Shown: one piece after another, positions 18,351 through 26,193 of the stretch
How positions within the stretch are numbered: the first letter of the stretch is position 1
Layout of the letters: each line of letters starts with the position of its first letter
Assembly: GCA_018798825.1 (NCBI GenBank)
Contig: CP076354.1
Span: 2,226,001 to 2,290,000, forward strand
Length of the DNA: 64,000 nt
DNA from: Ochrobactrum sp. BTU1
GTDB lineage: Bacteria > Pseudomonadota > Alphaproteobacteria > Rhizobiales > Rhizobiaceae
Direction: 5' to 3'
The notes under the pieces: model-generated
The model's input: the letters and a program-made list of their open reading frames with translations, nothing else
What the model was told of the DNA's origin: nothing
Database searches by the model: none
Position numbers and translations under genes: made by a program

Positions 18351-19166
18351 TTATTTTGTGCAACTCTCGATGAAACGAGCGAGATAAGCATCAAATTCCG
18401 CTGGCGTTTCGCGAAATGGCGCATGTCCAGCATCGTCGATAACGTGGGTTTTGCCTTCCCAAAGATTACCGAATTTTACCTTAGAGACGAAGTCGAGTTC
18501 GACGAAAGGTTCGTCGCGTCCATTGACGACTGCAATTGGAAGCTTTGCTTGAGCGACGATGTCGCGCTGGTTGCCTCCGGTGCCAGCGGCGAATTTTTCA
18601 AACATGATGCGGCGCGCGCGGCCGTCGGTACGGGCAACAATATCGAGAAGCGATGCTTCGAATGGTTCGCCACAGGTGCTGCGTGCGTAAGAATCCACAT
18701 CGCGCTCGGAAAAGACTTCCTGTCCGGCAAGCGCCATGTCGGGTCCACTCTTGAACCCCTGCCCCACTTCCTCGCGCGCTACGGGTGGAGTTCCGGTAAT
18801 CATAAGGCCACGCATTTCATGATAACGGGCAATCATCTCGATACCGATATGGCCACCGAGCGACCAGCCGAAAACGACAGCATCGGCAATGCCGAGCTGC
18901 TGCATGACTTCCGTCATCGCATCCGCATAGCCTTCCATCGAATAGCTGCGATCAGGATCAATCGCATCGGAAGATTTGCCATGGCCCGGAAGATCAGGTG
19001 CTATCACGCGCCATTTTTTGCCGATCTCGCCTTCGAGCTGTGGTGCGAAAATTGCGCCCGAACTTGAATTGCCATGGATCATCAGAAGAGGAGCGCCCTC
19101 GCCTTCGCTTTCACGCACAGCAATGCGGCCATGGCTGGTTTCAAGCTCGTGATAATTGATTGTCAT
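18351..19166 (-). CDS. Alpha/beta hydrolase
   Basis: This is a 271-residue alpha/beta hydrolase-fold enzyme. The oxyanion region is MIHGNSSSG (about residues 29-37), the nucleophile elbow is GWSLGGHIG with Ser102, and a late histidine in DDAGHAPFRE completes the triad. The substrate cannot be told from sequence; many such proteins are esterases or C-C hydrolases. The ATG at 19166 is preferred; the frame is open for 53 more codons upstream, but that stretch runs through a palindromic repeat and into arfB. It lies between poxB and arfB on the same strand. Confidence 0.82.
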   Translation of the reverse strand: MTINYHELETSHGRIAVRESEGEGAPLLMIHGNSSSGAIFAPQLEGEIGKKWRVIAPDLPGHGKSSDAIDPDRSYSMEGYADAMTEVMQQLGIADAVVFGWSLGGHIGIEMIARYHEMRGLMITGTPPVAREEVGQGFKSGPDMALAGQEVFSERDVDSYARSTCGEPFEASLLDIVARTDGRARRIMFEKFAAGTGGNQRDIVAQAKLPIAVVNGRDEPFVELDFVSKVKFGNLWEGKTHVIDDAGHAPFRETPAEFDAYLARFIESCTK

Positions 19167-19207
19167 GTTGTCTGTTCCCAAAATGCGAATGGTATATTTG
19201 TTTTTAC

Positions 19208-19251
19208 GCGCATCTCCTTCCGAAAACCGGTTCCCACTTTTCGGGATGCGC
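19208..19251. repeat. Dispersed palindromic intergenic element directly at the arfB stop
   Basis: GCGCATC (19208-19214) pairs with GATGCGC (19245-19251) and, inside it, CCGAAAA (19220-19226) with TTTTCGG (19238-19244), around the core CCGGTTCCCAC. The element ends at the base before the arfB stop codon. Confidence 0.8.
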
Positions 19252-19689
19252 TTAATCGTAAGAAACCTTGCCGCGGCCTTTCTTGATGTCAGAGCGTCCG
19301 GATTTAGCCTTGAGGCGGCGCTCAATCGAGCCTTTTGTCGGCTTTGTTTTCCTGCGCGGTGGCGGTGGCGGAACTTCTGCCTCCTGGATCAGCGCAATCA
19401 TCCGCTCACGGGCATCTTCGCGATTGCGTTCCTGTGTGCGAAAGCGATTGGCCTCGATCAGTATGTCACCGTCCTTGGTGCCTTTTTGACCAGCAAGCTT
19501 GAAAAGACGGGAAAGCACATCTTCGGGAAGGCCGGAGCGTGCCGCATGAAAGCGCAGCTGCACGGCGGTCGAAACCTTATTGACGTTCTGACCACCGGGA
19601 CCGGATGAGCGAATAAAGCTCTCCTCCAGATCGTCCTCGTGGATCGTCAGGCGGTTGGTGATGCGAATGATGTTGCGGCTTTCTTCCAT
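19252..19689 (-). CDS. arfB: Alternative ribosome-rescue factor / peptidyl-tRNA hydrolase ArfB
   Basis: ArfB (YaeJ) frees stalled ribosomes lacking a stop codon by hydrolysing peptidyl-tRNA. The 145-residue protein has the release-factor domain with the catalytic GGQ (residues 32-34, in SSGPGGQNVNKVS) and the long basic C-terminal tail (KTKPTKGSIERRLKAKSGRSDIKKGRGK) that enters the empty mRNA channel. It lacks the codon-recognition domains of RF1/RF2, as expected. Palindromic intergenic elements flank it on both sides. Confidence 0.93.
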   Translation of the reverse strand: MEESRNIIRITNRLTIHEDDLEESFIRSSGPGGQNVNKVSTAVQLRFHAARSGLPEDVLSRLFKLAGQKGTKDGDILIEANRFRTQERNREDARERMIALIQEAEVPPPPPRRKTKPTKGSIERRLKAKSGRSDIKKGRGKVSYD

Positions 19690-19715
19690 GATGGAAAGTG
19701 ATACACCGCTTTCTA

Positions 19716-19822
19716 ACGCATGTCTCCCAAAAGTGGGAACCGGTTTTGGGATAAAGACATGCGTAAAAACAAATGGATAGAGCGAGCGCGGTGGATACGA
19801 TCAAGCGCGACACGTTCTATCC
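19716..19822. repeat. Dispersed palindromic intergenic element between arfB and pckA
   Basis: ACGCATGTCT (19716-19725) pairs perfectly with AGACATGCGT (19755-19764), and CCCAAAA with TTTTGGG inside, around AAAAGTGGGAACCGGTTTT. A second imperfect stem (GGATAGAGCG near 19775 with CGTTCTATCC at 19813-19822) follows, making a composite element. Confidence 0.78.
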
Positions 19823-19829
19823 GTTAGAC

Positions 19830-19858
19830 AAAAGAAAAACCCGGCCTTTCAGCCGGGC
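19830..19858 (-). terminator. Rho-independent terminator after pckA
   Basis: On the minus strand CCCGGC-TGAAAG-GCCGGG (19840-19857) is followed by TTTTTCTTTTG. It lies 30 bp behind the pckA stop. Confidence 0.87.
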
Positions 19859-19888
19859 TTCTCCTCCTCCTCAGGATATCAATCACAT

Positions 19889-21499
19889 TTATTGTGCGGC
19901 GATCTGGGTCGCTGGCGCAGCGTCCTTCACATCGTGATCGACATGGCTTTCGAACTTCTCGAAATTGTTCACGAACATATCGACAAGTTTTTGCGCCTGT
20001 GCGTCGTAAGCTGCCTTGTCAGCCCAGGTCGAACGCGGATCGAGAATGGACGTATCCACGCCCGGCACTTCAACCGGCACGGCGAAGCCGAAATTCGGAT
20101 CAGTACGGAATTCCGCATTATTGAGCGAACCGTCGAGCGCTGCTGCAAGAAGCGCACGGGTAGCCTTGATCGGCATACGCTTGCCGGTGCCATAAGCGCC
20201 GCCGGTCCAGCCGGTGTTGACCAGCCAGCAATCGACCTTGTGTTCGGCGATCAGCTTGCGCAGCAGATTGCCATATTCCGATGGATGGCGCGGCATGAAT
20301 GGCGCACCAAAGCAGGTCGAGAACGTTGCTTCAGGCTCGGTCACGCCCTTTTCGGTACCGGCAACCTTGGCGGTGTAGCCTGACAGGAAGTGATACATGG
20401 CCTGCGCAGGCGTAAGCTTGGCGATCGGAGGCATGACGCCGAAGGCATCAGCGGTAAGCATGATGATGTTCTTTGGCTGACCGCCCTTGCCCGTCGATGA
20501 TGCATTCGGGATGAAGTCGAGCGGATAGGCGCAGCGGGTGTTTTCAGTCAGCGATACGTCATCGAAATCCGGTTGGCGGTTTGCATCCAGCACAACATTT
20601 TCCAGCACAGTGCCGAAGCGCTGCGTAGTTGCGTAGATTTCCGGCTCGGCTTCAGCTGACAAACGAATGGTCTTGGCATAGCAGCCGCCTTCGAAATTGA
20701 AGACGCCATCTTCGCCCCAGCCGTGCTCGTCATCGCCGATCAGCGTGCGGGTTGGATCAGCCGACAGCGTGGTCTTGCCAGTGCCGGACAGACCGAAGAA
20801 GACAGCCGTGTCGCCGTTCGGGCCTTCATTGGCCGAGCAATGCATTGGCATGACGCCCTTGGCAGGCAGAAGATAGTTGAGCGCGGTGAAGACCGACTTC
20901 TTCATTTCACCAGCATAGGAAGTGCCACCGATCAGCACAATCTTGCGGGTGAGATCGACTGCGATCACCGTTTCGGTGCGCACGCCATAGCGCGCAGGAT
21001 CGGCCTTGAAGGAAGGTAGGTCGATAATGGTCATTTCAGGCACGTAAGAAGCAAGCGCTGCTTCTTCCGGACGGATCAGCAAGTTGCGGATGAACAGCGA
21101 ATGCCATGCATATTCAGTGACAACACGCGCGTTGATCTTGTTGTCTTCGTCTGCGCCGCCGATGAGATCCTGTACGAAAAGCTCCTTGCCCTTCGCATGT
21201 TCGATGAAATCGGCATAGAGAAGCTCGAAAGCCTCCGGCGTCATTGGCTTGTTGTTGTCCCACCAGACCTGATCTTCGGTGTTTGCATCGCGAACCACGA
21301 ATTTGTCTTTTGGCGAACGGCCAGTGTGCTGGCCCGTTCTAGCAACAAGGGCTCCTTGTGCTGAAAGCTCTGCTTCGCCACGGCGAATAGTCTCTTCATA
21401 AAGCCGGGCCGGTCCAAAATTATAAAAGACTGCGGACAGTTCCTTCAATCCTGAAGTGGCAATGGAAGCGGCAGTATTGTGAATGCCGATCTCTTTCAT
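19889..21499 (-). CDS. pckA: Phosphoenolpyruvate carboxykinase (ATP)
   Basis: PckA converts oxaloacetate and ATP to phosphoenolpyruvate, CO2 and ADP, the entry step of gluconeogenesis from TCA intermediates. The 536-residue protein carries the kinase P-loop [14 protein letters not shown], the preceding [17 protein letters not shown] metal-binding segment, and [14 protein letters not shown] near the N-terminus (substrate Arg). The gene is divergent from chvI across 422 bp, the arrangement known from Sinorhizobium and Agrobacterium, and two LacI-like half-palindromic boxes lie 95-137 bases upstream of its start. Confidence 0.97.
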   Translation of the reverse strand: MKEIGIHNTAASIATSGLKELSAVFYNFGPARLYEETIRRGEAELSAQGALVARTGQHTGRSPKDKFVVRDANTEDQVWWDNNKPMTPEAFELLYADFIEHAKGKELFVQDLIGGADEDNKINARVVTEYAWHSLFIRNLLIRPEEAALASYVPEMTIIDLPSFKADPARYGVRTETVIAVDLTRKIVLIGGTSYAGEMKKSVFTALNYLLPAKGVMPMHCSANEGPNGDTAVFFGLSGTGKTTLSADPTRTLIGDDEHGWGEDGVFNFEGGCYAKTIRLSAEAEPEIYATTQRFGTVLENVVLDANRQPDFDDVSLTENTRCAYPLDFIPNASSTGKGGQPKNIIMLTADAFGVMPPIAKLTPAQAMYHFLSGYTAKVAGTEKGVTEPEATFSTCFGAPFMPRHPSEYGNLLRKLIAEHKVDCWLVNTGWTGGAYGTGKRMPIKATRALLAAALDGSLNNAEFRTDPNFGFAVPVEVPGVDTSILDPRSTWADKAAYDAQAQKLVDMFVNNFEKFESHVDHDVKDAAPATQIAAQ

Positions 21500-21593
21500 G
21501 GTCTCTCCGCCATCTGGTTCTAAAGTTTGTTGGCCCGGTTCATTTTAATCCGGGATGGCAGTCAGAAACAGATTAATTAAATCAAATCAAATA

Positions 21594-21636
21594 TTTAATC
21601 GATTTAAAAAAATTGAAACTTTTTTAAATCGTTTAA
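21594..21636. promoter_or_regulatory. Paired LacI-like operator boxes in the pckA-chvI gap
   Basis: TTTAATCGATTTAAA (21594-21608) and, on the other strand, ATTAAACGATTTAAA (plus-strand position 21622-21636) are 13/15 identical and face each other; together they contain a perfect 12-bp inverted repeat (21600-21611 with 21620-21631). The central CG with AT-rich arms is typical of LacI/GalR sites, and pckA of Sinorhizobium is controlled by the LacI-family protein PckR. The rest of the 422-bp gap (21500-21921) is AT-rich near pckA and holds no other feature that I can support. Confidence 0.6.
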
Positions 21637-21921
21637 TCTTCACGTTATCGGGTGTATTTTTCATCGAGAACAATTGCCGATTGCATTAACCAAGGAAAAG
21701 GAATCGCAGCGGGGCATGGATGGTTAGTTGAGCGGCTGCCACATTTTGTACCTAATTTGTACTGCACAAGCGGCATGACTATTATACTATTGATTTGTCG
21801 GGCAGCTGGAACCACTTCTTAGGTGAACTGACAAAGAGAATTTGCAGACGAGACGCCAGAAGGCGTTCGGTTATTTCTGCCGCTGCCGTGATCGGGGCGG
21901 TTTAAAAAGGAGAAGGTCCGC

Positions 21922-22641
21922 ATGAAGGAAGCTTCGGCAACGCAGACAATTGCGCTGGTCGACGATGACCGCAACATTCTGACCTCCGTTTCCATTGCTC
22001 TGGAGTCGGAAGGCTATCGCGTGGAGACCTATACCGATGGGGCTTCCGCTTTGGATGGCCTGATGGCGCGTCCACCGAACCTTGCGATCTTTGATATCAA
22101 GATGCCGCGCATGGATGGTATGGAACTTCTGCGCCGCCTGCGCCAGAAGTCTGATCTTCCGGTCATCTTCCTGACGTCCAAGGACGACGAAATTGATGAA
22201 TTGTTCGGCCTCAAGATGGGCGCTGACGATTTCATCACCAAGCCGTTCTCGCAGCGTCTTCTGGTCGAGCGTGTGAAGGCCGTGCTGCGCCGTGTTGCGG
22301 CTCGTGATGGCACCGCAAAGCCGACCGGCCAGCAGGCCAAGTCACTGGAACGTGGCCAGCTGGTCATGGATCAGGAACGCCACACCTGCACCTGGAAAGG
22401 TGAGCCGGTAACGCTTACTGTGACCGAATTCCTCATCCTTCACTCGCTTGCACAGCGCCCCGGTGTTGTGAAAAGCCGTGACGCGCTGATGGATGCGGCT
22501 TATGATGAGCAGGTCTATGTGGATGATCGCACCATCGACAGCCACATCAAGCGCCTTCGCAAGAAGTTCAAATCGACCGATGACGATTTTGAGATGATCG
22601 AAACGCTCTATGGCGTCGGTTACCGCTTCCGCGAAGCGTAA
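21922..22641 (+). CDS. chvI: Response regulator ChvI (OmpR family)
   Basis: ChvI (BvrR in Brucella) is the response regulator of the ChvG/ChvI (BvrS/BvrR) system, which controls the cell envelope, acid adaptation and host interaction in Rhizobiales. The 239-residue protein has a receiver domain (residues 9-120; acidic pocket D14-D16, phospho-acceptor D58 in [10 protein letters not shown], Lys in TKPF) and a winged-helix OmpR/PhoB domain (about 145-237, ending in [12 protein letters not shown]). ATG 21922 follows AAAAGGAGAA. chvG follows, separated by a hairpin and a palindromic element. Confidence 0.97.
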   Translation: MKEASATQTIALVDDDRNILTSVSIALESEGYRVETYTDGASALDGLMARPPNLAIFDIKMPRMDGMELLRRLRQKSDLPVIFLTSKDDEIDELFGLKMGADDFITKPFSQRLLVERVKAVLRRVAARDGTAKPTGQQAKSLERGQLVMDQERHTCTWKGEPVTLTVTEFLILHSLAQRPGVVKSRDALMDAAYDEQVYVDDRTIDSHIKRLRKKFKSTDDDFEMIETLYGVGYRFREA

Positions 22642-22659
22642 TATGAAGTTATGAGAGCG

Positions 22660-22679
22660 CCGGGCCATTAGAGGCCCGG
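22660..22679 (+). terminator. Hairpin after chvI
   Basis: CCGGGCC (22660-22666), loop ATTAGA, GGCCCGG (22673-22679), with no U-run. It lies between chvI and chvG and could reduce transcription into chvG or protect the chvI message. Confidence 0.55.
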
Positions 22680-22687
22680 AGGCTTAT

Positions 22688-22793
22688 TAGAGCATTTCCA
22701 GCAAAAGTGCGAAGCGGTTTTGCGTCGGATAATGCGATAAAAACAAAGAGATCGAGCATTCCCCATGATTCATCCTGAATAGGAAATGCTCTA
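22688..22793. repeat. Dispersed palindromic intergenic element between chvI and chvG
   Basis: Outer arms TAGAGCATTTCC (22688-22699) and GGAAATGCTCTA (22782-22793) are perfect inverted repeats. Between them are an inner core stem (GCAAAA...TTTTGC around GTGCGAAGCGG, 22701-22723) and a second GAGCATTCC arm (22754-22762), so this is a mosaic of at least two modules. Confidence 0.8.
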
Positions 22794-22814
22794 AGAAAGT
22801 AAGATTGAAGCGAC

Positions 22815-24620
22815 ATGGTCGCCGAAACCCGGAAAGACAGTGCCGTTACCATGAGAGAACGTAGGGCGCGGCGGCAACGTTCGCTTTTCCTGCGTCGTCT
22901 TTTTGCGCCCTTCAGCCGGTTTCTGGGTCAGTTTCTCTTCTCAAGCCTGACGCGCCGTATTCTCTTCCTCAATCTTGCAGCCCTTGCCGTGCTTGTTTCC
23001 GGCATTCTTTATATGAACCAGTTCCGAGAGGGGCTGATCGACGCCAAGATCGAAAGCTTGCTTACGCAAGGCAAGATCATTGCGGCAGCTATATCTTCAT
23101 CCGCAACGGTTGATACCAATTCGCTGATGATCGACCCGGAAAAACTTCTGGAGCTTCAAGCGGGACAAAGCATTACGCCTTCGCCCGATTCACCGGATAA
23201 CTGGGAATTCCCGATTAATCCGGAAAAAGTCTCCCCGATGCTGCGCCAGCTGATTTCACCGACCAGTACGCGCGCCCGCATTTACGATCATTACGCCAAC
23301 CTTCTGCTTGATTCCCGCTCGCTCTATGCCCCGGCTTTCGCGTCTGGCGGTCCGGTTTTCCGTTATGATCTGCCAGCAATCGAAGAAGATGAACCGAGCG
23401 CCTGGGAACGCTTTACCGGTTGGTTCTCACGTCTGTTTTATGGCGGTGGTCTGCCGCTTTATCAGGAACAGCCCGGCGGCAATGGCCTCGCCTATCAGGA
23501 AATCGTTCGTGCGCTGACTGGCTCTCCGCAAACAGCACAGCGGCGTAACCAGCAGGGTGAATTGGTCGTTTCGGTGGCAGTGCCCATCCAGCAGTCGCGC
23601 GCCATTCTGGGCGTCCTTTTGCTTTCGACCGAAGGTGACGATATCGACAAGATCGTGCAGGGCGAACGCATGGCCGTTTTCCGGGTCTTTGGCGTTGTGG
23701 CCGCGGTCATGGTGATTCTGTCGCTGTTTTTGGCGTCGACGATTGCAAGCCCATTGCGGAAGCTGGCGGCTGCCGCCGACCGTGTGCGTCTTGGTGTTAA
23801 GAGCCGTGAGGAAATTCCGGATTTCTCCGAACGTCAGGACGAAGTTGGGCATCTTTCGACCTCTATCCGCGCAATGACCGATGCGCTTTATACGCGCATC
23901 GAGGCGATTGAGAGTTTCGCAGCTGATGTGAGCCACGAGCTGAAAAACCCCCTCACCTCGCTGCGCAGCGCCGTTGAAACGCTGCCGCTCGCCAAGAACG
24001 ATGATTCGCGCAAACGCCTGCTGGATGTAATCCAGCATGATGTGCGCCGCCTGGATCGCCTGATTACCGATATTTCTGATGCCTCGCGTCTGGATGCAGA
24101 GCTCGCGCGCGAACATTCCGACCGCGTCGATATGAAGACGCTGCTCAACAGTCTGGTCAATGCTGCGCGCGAAGTTCGTCGCAACAAGATTGGTACAGAG
24201 ATTGTATTCAATACGGGCAAGTTCCCGGCGGGCAAGAAGGGCTTCTTTGTTGCCGGTCATGACCTGCGTCTGGGACAAGTCATCAGCAACCTGATCGAAA
24301 ATGCGCGTTCTTTCGTGCCGGAAGATACGGGCCGGATTGAAGTTACCCTGACTGGTGAAGGTGGCCGTTTGCGTGTTCTGGTCGAAGATAACGGCCCCGG
24401 TATTCCGATTGAAAATATCGAGCGTATTTTCGAGCGCTTCTATACTGATCGCCCCGCATCGGAAGCTTTCGGCCAGAATTCGGGTCTTGGGCTTTCGATC
24501 AGCCGCCAGATCATTGAAGCTCATGGCGGTACGCTGACAGCAGAAAATATCATTGATGCGGATGATCCGGATCAGATGAAGGGCGCCCGCTTCATCGTCG
24601 ATCTTCCGGCTAGCGCGTAA
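22815..24620 (+). CDS. chvG: Sensor histidine kinase ChvG
   Basis: ChvG (BvrS) is the membrane histidine kinase partner of ChvI and senses acid or envelope signals through its periplasmic domain. The 601-residue protein has a basic cytoplasmic N-terminus, a first membrane helix at about residues 48-67 (ILFLNLAALAVLVSGILYM), a periplasmic domain to about 290, a second helix (VFGVVAAVMVILSLFLAS), a HAMP linker, a HisKA motif FAADVSHELKNPLTSL with His374, and an HATPase domain with NLIENA and GLGLSISRQI. The start at 22815 is GTG- or ATG-like within AAGCGACATGGTC; ATG 22815 is used. hprK follows by 7 bp. Confidence 0.96.
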   Translation: MVAETRKDSAVTMRERRARRQRSLFLRRLFAPFSRFLGQFLFSSLTRRILFLNLAALAVLVSGILYMNQFREGLIDAKIESLLTQGKIIAAAISSSATVDTNSLMIDPEKLLELQAGQSITPSPDSPDNWEFPINPEKVSPMLRQLISPTSTRARIYDHYANLLLDSRSLYAPAFASGGPVFRYDLPAIEEDEPSAWERFTGWFSRLFYGGGLPLYQEQPGGNGLAYQEIVRALTGSPQTAQRRNQQGELVVSVAVPIQQSRAILGVLLLSTEGDDIDKIVQGERMAVFRVFGVVAAVMVILSLFLASTIASPLRKLAAAADRVRLGVKSREEIPDFSERQDEVGHLSTSIRAMTDALYTRIEAIESFAADVSHELKNPLTSLRSAVETLPLAKNDDSRKRLLDVIQHDVRRLDRLITDISDASRLDAELAREHSDRVDMKTLLNSLVNAAREVRRNKIGTEIVFNTGKFPAGKKGFFVAGHDLRLGQVISNLIENARSFVPEDTGRIEVTLTGEGGRLRVLVEDNGPGIPIENIERIFERFYTDRPASEAFGQNSGLGLSISRQIIEAHGGTLTAENIIDADDPDQMKGARFIVDLPASA

Positions 24621-24627
24621 TTTCGAC

Positions 24628-25098
24628 ATGACACCCGAACAGGAAAAAAGCGGCCTCCATGCAACAACTGTTCAGTTGCAAGGACGCGGTGTCATGCTGA
24701 TGGGAAAATCCGGTGCCGGAAAGACAGAACTCGCCCTCACCCTGATTGAGCGCGCCAAGATGCGCGGCGATCAGGCTTGTCTTGTTGCCGATGATCGCAC
24801 GCTTCTGCATGTGGAGGGTGAAAGACTTGTCGCGAGTGTTCCCGATGCACTGGCTGGAGGAGTAGAGATTCGCGGTGCAGGTCTGTTCACTGTTGCTTAT
24901 GTGAAACAGACGCTGCTTGATCTTGTGGTCATGCTGGTTGGGCGTGATGAAGCAGAGCGTTATCCCAGCGGCGAAAAATGGCAGTTTGACGACATTGAGG
25001 TGCCGCGTCTCTTACTGCCTGCGCTGTCGTCAAATGGCGATTCCAACGCGCTTTCCCGGGCTATAGAGGCCAGTCTCTTCTACAAGACTTGGCCCTGA
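24628..25098 (+). CDS. hprK: HPr kinase/phosphorylase, short alphaproteobacterial form
   Basis: HprK phosphorylates HPr on a regulatory serine and can reverse the reaction. This 156-residue protein is only the catalytic C-terminal half of the Firmicutes enzyme (about 310 residues). The P-loop GKSGAGKTELAL (about residues 30-41), LVADDRT (a general-base region) and EIRGAGLFTV (the phosphorylase signature) are present. The chvI-chvG-hprK-EIIA-HPr order is conserved in alphaproteobacteria and links the two-component system with the PTS. Confidence 0.93.
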   Translation: MTPEQEKSGLHATTVQLQGRGVMLMGKSGAGKTELALTLIERAKMRGDQACLVADDRTLLHVEGERLVASVPDALAGGVEIRGAGLFTVAYVKQTLLDLVVMLVGRDEAERYPSGEKWQFDDIEVPRLLLPALSSNGDSNALSRAIEASLFYKTWP

Positions 25099-25208
25099 CA
25101 ATTCGAATGATTATATAATTCATAAGAATCCAAAAGACGTGCCCAACGCTGCGGCATTTTGCTTTTTTCAAGGCAGAGCTGAAATTTTTCACTTGATATC
25201 AAGATTTG

Positions 25209-25255
25209 CCCTGCCAAGATGCACAACTCGTCGGCTAGAGGCCGGCAGGGTTTTT
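25209..25255 (+). terminator. Possible terminator between hprK and the EIIA gene
   Basis: CCCTGCC (25209-25215) and GGCAGGG (25244-25250), followed by TTTTT, bracket an inner CGGC-TAGAG-GCCG stem. The structure sits in a 216-bp gap between hprK and the PTS gene, so the PTS genes may have their own promoter in this gap. Confidence 0.45.
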
Positions 25256-25314
25256 GTGCCATCTGCGCCTTTGGCGGGTTCAAGCGGCGGGTACACGACA
25301 GGAGCTTTTAAAGT

Positions 25315-25716
25315 ATGATCGGACTCGTGCTTGTTACGCACGGAAGGCTGGCCGAAGAGTTTCTCCATGCGGTTGAGCATGTGGTTGGCCCGCAAGACAA
25401 TTTCGAGACCGTATGTATCGGTGCCGAAGATGACATGGAACAGCGTCGTCGCGATATTGTCGATGCCGTTGATCGTGCCGATAATGGCAGAGGTGTCATC
25501 GTTCTGACGGATATGTTCGGCGGCACACCGTCGAATCTGGCTATTTCGGTGATGGAAGAAGGCAAGATCGAGGTGATCGCTGGTGTGAACCTGCCGATGC
25601 TCATCAAGCTTTCAAGTGTTCGTATTGGTGGAGACATCAAGACGGCACTGCGCGAAGCGCAGGATGCGGGGCGTAAGTACATCAATGTTGCAAGTCAGGT
25701 TCTGACAGGAAAGTAG
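25315..25716 (+). CDS. PTS mannose-type EIIA component
   Basis: This is a 133-residue EIIA-Man domain protein. His9 in LVLVTHGRLAEEF is the expected phosphorylation site, and VLTDMFGGTPSNLA and GVNLPMLIKL are family motifs. No sugar-specific EIIB or EIIC gene is present here, as in most alphaproteobacteria, so the protein is thought to act in regulation, not transport. It lies 4 bp before the HPr gene. ATG 25315 has GGAGCTTTTAAAGT upstream. Confidence 0.92.
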   Translation: MIGLVLVTHGRLAEEFLHAVEHVVGPQDNFETVCIGAEDDMEQRRRDIVDAVDRADNGRGVIVLTDMFGGTPSNLAISVMEEGKIEVIAGVNLPMLIKLSSVRIGGDIKTALREAQDAGRKYINVASQVLTGK

Positions 25717-25719
25717 TCC

Positions 25720-26034
25720 ATGCATCCAACCGTAGCCGTTACCGGCGAATACGATGCCGATAGCGCCTTGTCCCGGTCTTTCGAGATCGTCAACAAGCGC
25801 GGTCTTCACGCCCGCGCATCGGCTAAATTTGTGCAGCTCGTCGACGGTTACAACGCTCATGTCCGCGTCAGCAAGGACGGAATGACTGTTGGCGGCACGT
25901 CGATCATGGGTTTGATGATGCTGGCAGCCTCCCCGGGCTGCTGCATCGACGTTCGCGCATCTGGCGAACAGGCTGACGCCGTGCTCGATGCACTTCAGAC
26001 ACTTATTGCCGATAAGTTCGGCGAGGAGTGCTGA
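25720..26034 (+). CDS. ptsH: Phosphocarrier protein HPr
   Basis: HPr passes phosphate from enzyme I to EIIA proteins and is also the substrate of HprK. The 104-residue protein carries NKRGLHARASAKF, with the EI-dependent site His30, and GGTSIMGLMML, with Ser61 at the position phosphorylated by HprK. The first 18 residues are an extension relative to the 85-90-residue standard HPr. It ends the PTS gene group; the ahcY promoter region follows. Confidence 0.94.
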   Translation: MHPTVAVTGEYDADSALSRSFEIVNKRGLHARASAKFVQLVDGYNAHVRVSKDGMTVGGTSIMGLMMLAASPGCCIDVRASGEQADAVLDALQTLIADKFGEEC

Positions 26035-26064
26035 GTCTCCGGGCGTTCCGCTGCTTCTCAATCA

Positions 26065-26096
26065 ATTGATATAGACACATAAAGATTTCTTTATGT
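26065..26096 (+). promoter_or_regulatory. Palindromic operator and probable promoter upstream of ahcY
   Basis: ACATAAAGA (26077-26085), TT, TCTTTATGT (26088-26096) is a perfect 9-bp inverted repeat, 98-117 bases upstream of the ahcY start. It lies between a TTGATA (26065-26070) and a TCTTTA/CTTTAT at the -10 distance, so a bound protein would cover the promoter. It resembles ATAAAG..CTTTAT sites described for the ArsR-family SAH sensor SahR; this match is from memory. Confidence 0.55.
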
Positions 26097-26193
26097 TGCG
26101 TTGTGCTGTGCGTGCTGATCTGCTAATCAGAACGCCAGCCGAAGCCCTTTCGCATCCTTTTGGGCTTCTAAACAAATTTGATTGGAGCAGATG

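Noticed and set aside
23427..24629. 400-codon open frame antisense to chvG
   Set aside because: Full overlap with the ChvG kinase core; the translated sequence has no coherent domain.
26035..26193. SAH or SAM riboswitch before ahcY
   Set aside because: The 159-bp leader has a DNA palindrome at the promoter but no fold or conserved motif of those riboswitches that I can identify.
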